Shown: one piece after another, positions 59,990-64,000 of the stretch
Numbering within the stretch: position 1 is the stretch's first letter
Layout of the letters: each line of letters starts with the position of its first letter
NCBI GenBank assembly: GCA_964058805.1
Contig: CAXKVV010000081.1
Span: 248,001-312,000 of the forward strand
Source: Schoenoplectus triqueter
Lineage: Eukaryota; Streptophyta; Magnoliopsida; Poales; Cyperaceae
Direction of reading: 5' to 3'
Length of the DNA: 64,000 nucleotides
Position numbers and translations under genes: made by a program
The notes under the pieces: generated by a model
The model's database searches: none
What the model was told of the DNA's origin: nothing
The model's input: the letters and a program-made list of their open reading frames with translations, nothing else

Positions 59990-60080
59990 AAGGAACCTCA
60001 AACTGATGAAAAAGAGTTTGAGGTTCCTTCGTCATAGCATAATGACCAATTGCAAGGAACCTCAAACTCTTTTTCATCAG
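59990..60080. repeat. Triple foldback: 15 bp hairpin overlapping a 27 bp inverted repeat
   Basis: AAGGAACCTCAAACT (59,990-60,004) is complementary to 60,015-60,029. The 27 bp segment 60,003-60,029 is in turn the perfect reverse complement of 60,054-60,080 (AAGGAACCTCAAACTC... TTTTTCATCAG). The sequence marks the junction between satellite and MULE-derived DNA, and the right arm lies at the end of the MULE homology (reading DEKEFEVP on the - strand). Confidence 0.95.
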
Positions 60081-60940
60081 TTTTATCTCTTTTCCCAATA
60101 TCTTTTATGTATTTTGCTTCTTCTTCACTCCAATATGCAACTTTATCCAAATCGATTTTCAAATTCCGTGAGATATTTTCTCTACATATTTTTTTAAATG
60201 TATCAACTACATATTTGTTGCTATACTTTTTAAGCAAATTTTCAGCAAGGTGTTGCGCACATAAGCGGTGAACTGCCTTCATCTGCTTCCTCATGCCAAC
60301 TAAAATCGAGATTCTAAAAAATACTTTATTGCAGCATGGCGGTCAGATATAATACATATTTTTCTATTATTTCCAAACACCTCTCGTCACAACCATCTCA
60401 TAAATCATCCCCATTTTTTATATTTTCTACCTCAGCAAGTCCAAACGTAAGAGACATGAGCTGATTTTTAGTGTCATAACCAACTGCAACAAATAACCTT
60501 TCTTTCCATCAGCCTATCAAAAAGGAGGCATCTATGCTAGTAACATGACGTGGATAAGGCAAATCATGAATATAAGGAGCAAATGCCCATGTCGGCTGCC
60601 ACATGGCTGAATTGATGAACACCGGTGCATTAAACAATTGAGATAACAATGCATATGAATATGACCAACTTCTAAATGAGTATGCAATGGTAATTTCTCG
60701 GGCACGCTGTAATTTATTGTATGTTAGATTAACACCTGGATATACCTTGCTTACTAACCCATGAACATGTTTAATTAGAAGAGAATTATTATTTTGTACA
60801 TCTTCCTGGATAATATCAGCAATCATCTTCGCAGTTAGTTGAGCATGATTGACTCGAGCAGCTGTGGCCATGCAAATGTGTTTGTATGGGCATTTTCTTA
60901 TCCCCAAACATCACCCGCACCAGTTGATGTAGCATACAAG
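60000..60940 (-). pseudogene. MULE (Mutator-like) transposase fragment
   Basis: On the - strand, 60,907-60,509 reads NHAQLTAKMIADIIQEDVQ, then YNKLQRAREI, then FAPYIHDLPYPRHVTSIDASFL. This is the N-terminal and early catalytic region of plant MULE transposases (family pattern: conserved region before the DDE core, then a V-x-x-x-D-x-x-F block). Across stops and frameshifts it continues VAVGYDTKNQLMSLTFGLAEVEN, and after another shift (60,294-59,998) AVHRLCAQHLAENLLKKYSN and VAYWSEEEAKYIKDI, a block near the HxxxN/zinc-site side of the family. Several breaks make it non-functional. No MULE terminal inverted repeats were found, so it is a fragment. Confidence 0.8.
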
Positions 60941-61230
60941 TACCAACTTCTATACACGTACTATAATTTTTTTCTGCTGCTTTCTCGCACTTTAAACTTT
61001 TTATTATTGTTAATATGCCATTTTGATACAGAATGATTCAAGTGTTCTTTTGATTGAAATGATTATTTCTCAACTATCAGACCATCAATTGATACATCAG
61101 TTTCTGTTAATGTCCACTAGTCATTTTTTTGACTAATGCCCGTAGGCTTGATATTAAGAGAATGAACTGTTACATTCTAATGTTTCTTACTTTAGGCTCC
61201 TCTGCTATTATCCTAAAACATTGAGCTCTA
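60941..61230. other. Spacer between MULE and LINE fragments
   Basis: No coding signal. A T-run near 60,966 could be the remnant of a poly(A) tail read from the - strand LINE fragment that follows, which would make this its 3' untranslated part. Confidence 0.35.
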
Positions 61231-62110
61231 TTGACGGTCTATCCTAGCTCTACCTCTAGTAAAACTGAACTATCTAACAACCCTACTTGTATGCTTGGAC
61301 CCTATTCCGTTCCTTCTATTTTGTTAATCTGCAACCATAAAATGTGTCGAGTTCAGGGTAATCTCTATTTGAGCTTTTTCCGTTATCCATTCATTCGGTT
61401 TTCCTCGGTATTGTGGGGTCGTCCTTCTAACCCAGTTCACCAGGTTAAGAGCTCCCTTGGTCATGCTTCTATGTGCATAGGCAACTATTACTTCCCTGTA
61501 CCATTATAGTTTCCTTATAATGTGTGCAACCGCTTCCGCCGCTCTCCATGATGGAAGGTTCCCCCACCATTCTTGTTTGATCGCTTGCACCAGAGTTTTG
61601 CAGTCTGTGAAGATGTCCAGACCTGGTATATTCCTATTATCTTTCATTTCGCAACCAAACTCCACTACGTTTTTCAATGCTTTCATCTCTGCCTAGAACG
61701 CATCATTTAGGCTTGCCGTATATGCCAGGACTAACTGCACTTGTCCCGTGTCATCATATACAACGGAGCCCATTCTTGCTTTGCCCGATACATCCCAGGA
61801 AGCGTCGATGAGGGCCGTCCAGTGTCCTCTTGACAGGTTATATATGTCTCCCCCTCTGTACCGTAGCTGCTGTCCCGGCTGTACCGTTTTGTGGTAGTCC
61901 ATAGCTCGTGCTTGGTGGAGAACTCTGATGGGGTTAAACTTCTTTCCTTCAAAGATTTCTTCATTTCTGCCCTTTCAGATGCACCAGATAAGATTGCACA
62001 AGAACTGGTGTTGTTCTGCCGGTACCGCTTTAATAAAAACATTAGGGCCTGTTTGAAATTTTCCGAAATATCCTCTCTAATCCCTATGCCTGAAGCAAAC
62101 CATATTGCCT
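61231..62110 (-). pseudogene. LINE ORF2 C-terminus with RNase H domain, broken
   Basis: Read on the - strand from 62,045 to about 61,240: FLCNLIWCI, stop, KGRNEEIFEGKKFNPIRVLHQ (the end of a zf-RVT region), then DASWDVSGKARMGSVVYDD, ASLNDAF, EMKALKNVVEFG, IFTDCKTLVQAIKQEWWGN and AAEAVAHIIRKL. This is a plant RVT_3-type RNase H with the catalytic D (DAS), E (AEMKAL) and D (TDC) recognisable. At least three stops interrupt it; one is TGG to TGA in the I-W-x-x-W-K-x-R-N motif. Downstream the frame is lost. It belongs to an L1-type LINE with RNase H, and so differs in visible composition from the remnant at 12-20 kb, whose RNase H part is absent. No target duplication was found. Confidence 0.8.
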
Positions 62111-62111
62111 G

Positions 62112-64000
62112 AAGTAACTAGTCATTTAATAATCATTATGTTATCAAATTTTTATGACACAAATAATATTGAAGGATTAACACAAATGTCTTAAAATATT
62201 ATTTAGTTTATTCGACTTTATGTCATTACTAACCTCATTTCAATTCATAAAATAATAAAAAAAAATACAAAGATGTCATGAATGATATTTCTTATTCATT
62301 TGTATGATATTTCTTATTCATTTGTATGATAATCCTTCATTTGTATGATAATCCTTGTGTTCTTATACCTTTATGATACGAACAATATTGAAAAATTAAC
62401 ATAAATGCATTAAAATAATATAAAATTTATTTGAATTTTGATTCATATTTAGCCTTATTTCAACACATAATGTCATCAAAATATTTATTTTGAATAATAT
62501 CACTACTCATTTTTATTATAACTATTATGTTCTCGAACCTTTATGACATAAATGACATTGAAAGATTAACACAAATACATTAAAATTATATACAGTTTAT
62601 TCAAATTTTGCATCATATATAGTCTCATTTCAATAGATAAAATCCTAAAAATACATAAACTTATATTGAATTATATTCCCTGCTTATTTATATTATAATC
62701 ATTATGTTCTCGAAACTTTATGACATGAATAACGTCGAAAGACTAACACAAATATATTAAAATAATATTTAGTTTATTTGAGTTTTGCATCATTTGTAGG
62801 ATCATTTTAACACATAAAATCACCAAAACTATACAAATATATTTTGAATGATATTCCCTACTCATTTATGTTATGACCATTATATTCGTGAACTTTTATG
62901 ACACAAATAAAGTTGAATGATTTACACAAATCATTAAAAGTGTATGCAGTTTATTCGAGTTCCATATCATTTATAACCTCTTTTTTTAAGATACAAAATA
63001 ATCAAAATACACAAAGTTATTATTAACGATGTCCCCTATTAATTTATATTATAATTAATGACGCAAATAATGTTGAAAGATTGACACATATAGTGTTACA
63101 AATGTATTAAAATCATATTCACTTTATTCAAATTTTATATTATTTTTAGACTCATTACAACGCATAAAATCATAAAAATATATAAAATTATTTTGAACGA
63201 TATTTACTATTCATTATAATCATTGTATTCTCGAATATTTATGACAGAAATAATATTGAATGATTAACATAAATTTTTTAAAAATGTTATTCATTTTATT
63301 TAAATTTTGTATCATTTATTGCCTCATTTCAGCACATAAAATCATCAAATATAAAAAATTATTTTTAATAATGTCCCTACTCATTTATATTATAACCATT
63401 GTGTTTTTAAACATTATGGCACGAACAAGATTGAAAGATTAACACTAATACATTAAAACGTTATGCAATTTATTCCAATTTTGTATCATATGTAGCCTCA
63501 TTTTAATACACAAAATCACTAAAATACATAAAATTAATTTGAATGATATCCAATACTCATTTATATTATAAGCATTTTGTTCTCAAACATTTATGACACG
63601 AATCGTGTTGAAAGATTAACACAAATATATTAAAATGATATTCAGTTTATTCGTGTTTTGTATTATTTGTAGCATTATTTTAACACATAAAATTATCAAA
63701 ATATATAAAATTATTTTGAATGATCTCTCTTATTCACTTATGTTATAACTATTGTGTTCTCGATCTTTTATGACATGAATAGAGTTGAAAGATTAACACA
63801 AAATCATTTAAATAATATTATATTTATTCAAAATTTGTATCAAATGTAGCCTCATTACTACACATAAAATCTTCAAAGTATAGAAAATTATTTTGAATGA
63901 TGTCTACTATTTATTTACATTATAATCATGGTGTTATCAAACTTTTATGACATAAATAGCTATGAAAGATTAACACAAATGGATTAAAATAATATTCAGT
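62112..64000. repeat. Satellite array, segment 4 (about 10.7 monomers, continues past the window)
   Basis: Landmark variants of CCTCATTTCAACACATAAAATC near 62,619, 62,797, 62,973, 63,147, 63,319, 63,491, 63,670 and 63,847 give monomer lengths of 172-179 bp. All are in the same orientation and same landmark order as segments 1-3, so segments 1-4 were one array. Between 62,285 and 62,350 a short internal triplication of TTCATTTGTATGATA occurs. Confidence 0.93.

Noticed and set aside
50436..64000. The tandem array as a CRISPR-like array
   Set aside because: Monomers are fully repeated without unique spacers and the context is a plant nuclear genome.
1..64000. tRNA, rRNA or snoRNA genes
   Set aside because: No cloverleaf-compatible A/B box pairs or rRNA stretches were recognised by eye; a tRNA scan was not possible, so absence is not proven.

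Overview
The window is nuclear DNA of a flowering plant. It is strongly AT-rich, has one intron-split host gene with plant-type GT/AG introns, and is otherwise filled with plant transposable elements and a satellite. The species cannot be named from the sequence alone. The only host gene that looks intact is a sucrose synthase on the + strand (TATA box near 43,481, leader exon, 1.2 kb leader intron, 14 coding exons from 44,770 to 48,774, 808 residues). All splice junctions join in frame and the catalytic residues are present. A second host-gene trace is a broken fragment of a plasma-membrane H+-ATPase (2,869-3,562). An unidentified exon-like stretch lies on the - strand at 1,152-1,327.

Layout. 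1-3.6 kb: a hAT-type MITE and the gene fragments. 3.6-9.8 kb: an odd TTAAGAC-rich sequence present as two diverged direct copies around a 1.2 kb centre, the second copy split by a hAT MITE. 10.6-11.8 kb: LTR-like remnant rich in CGTTATAACG. About 11.9-20.5 kb: a decayed L1-type LINE carrying a 990 bp non-autonomous hAT element and a 4.5 kb Ty1/copia element. The copia element has perfect target-site duplications, but a deletion removed most of its 5' LTR and the start of gag. 20.5-30.9 kb: mostly unassigned AT-rich DNA with MITEs and a small GC-rich island. 30.9-36.2 kb: a cluster of long-inverted-repeat MITEs next to TA/GA microsatellites, plus a Helitron. 38-40 kb: a hAT MITE and a PIF/Harbinger-like element filled with ATT-type low-complexity DNA. 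42.2-42.6 kb: a second copy of the Helitron, 0.85 kb upstream of the sucrose synthase TATA box.

50.4-64 kb: a satellite array with a monomer of about 172-179 bp, running off the right edge. It is broken by (a) a PIF/Harbinger-like element that itself contains a 1.3 kb solo LTR, (b) a 5.4 kb TG...CA element with 5 bp target-site duplications that looks like a very large solo LTR, and (c) a patch of decayed MULE transposase plus LINE RNase H sequence. Target-site duplications allow the insertion order to be read in several places.

No bacterial-type operon, CRISPR array, tRNA or rRNA gene was seen. The unusual content is structural: nested insertions, the ATT-filled element family, the TTAAGAC repeat, the microsatellite-associated MITE cluster, and the satellite close to a housekeeping gene.
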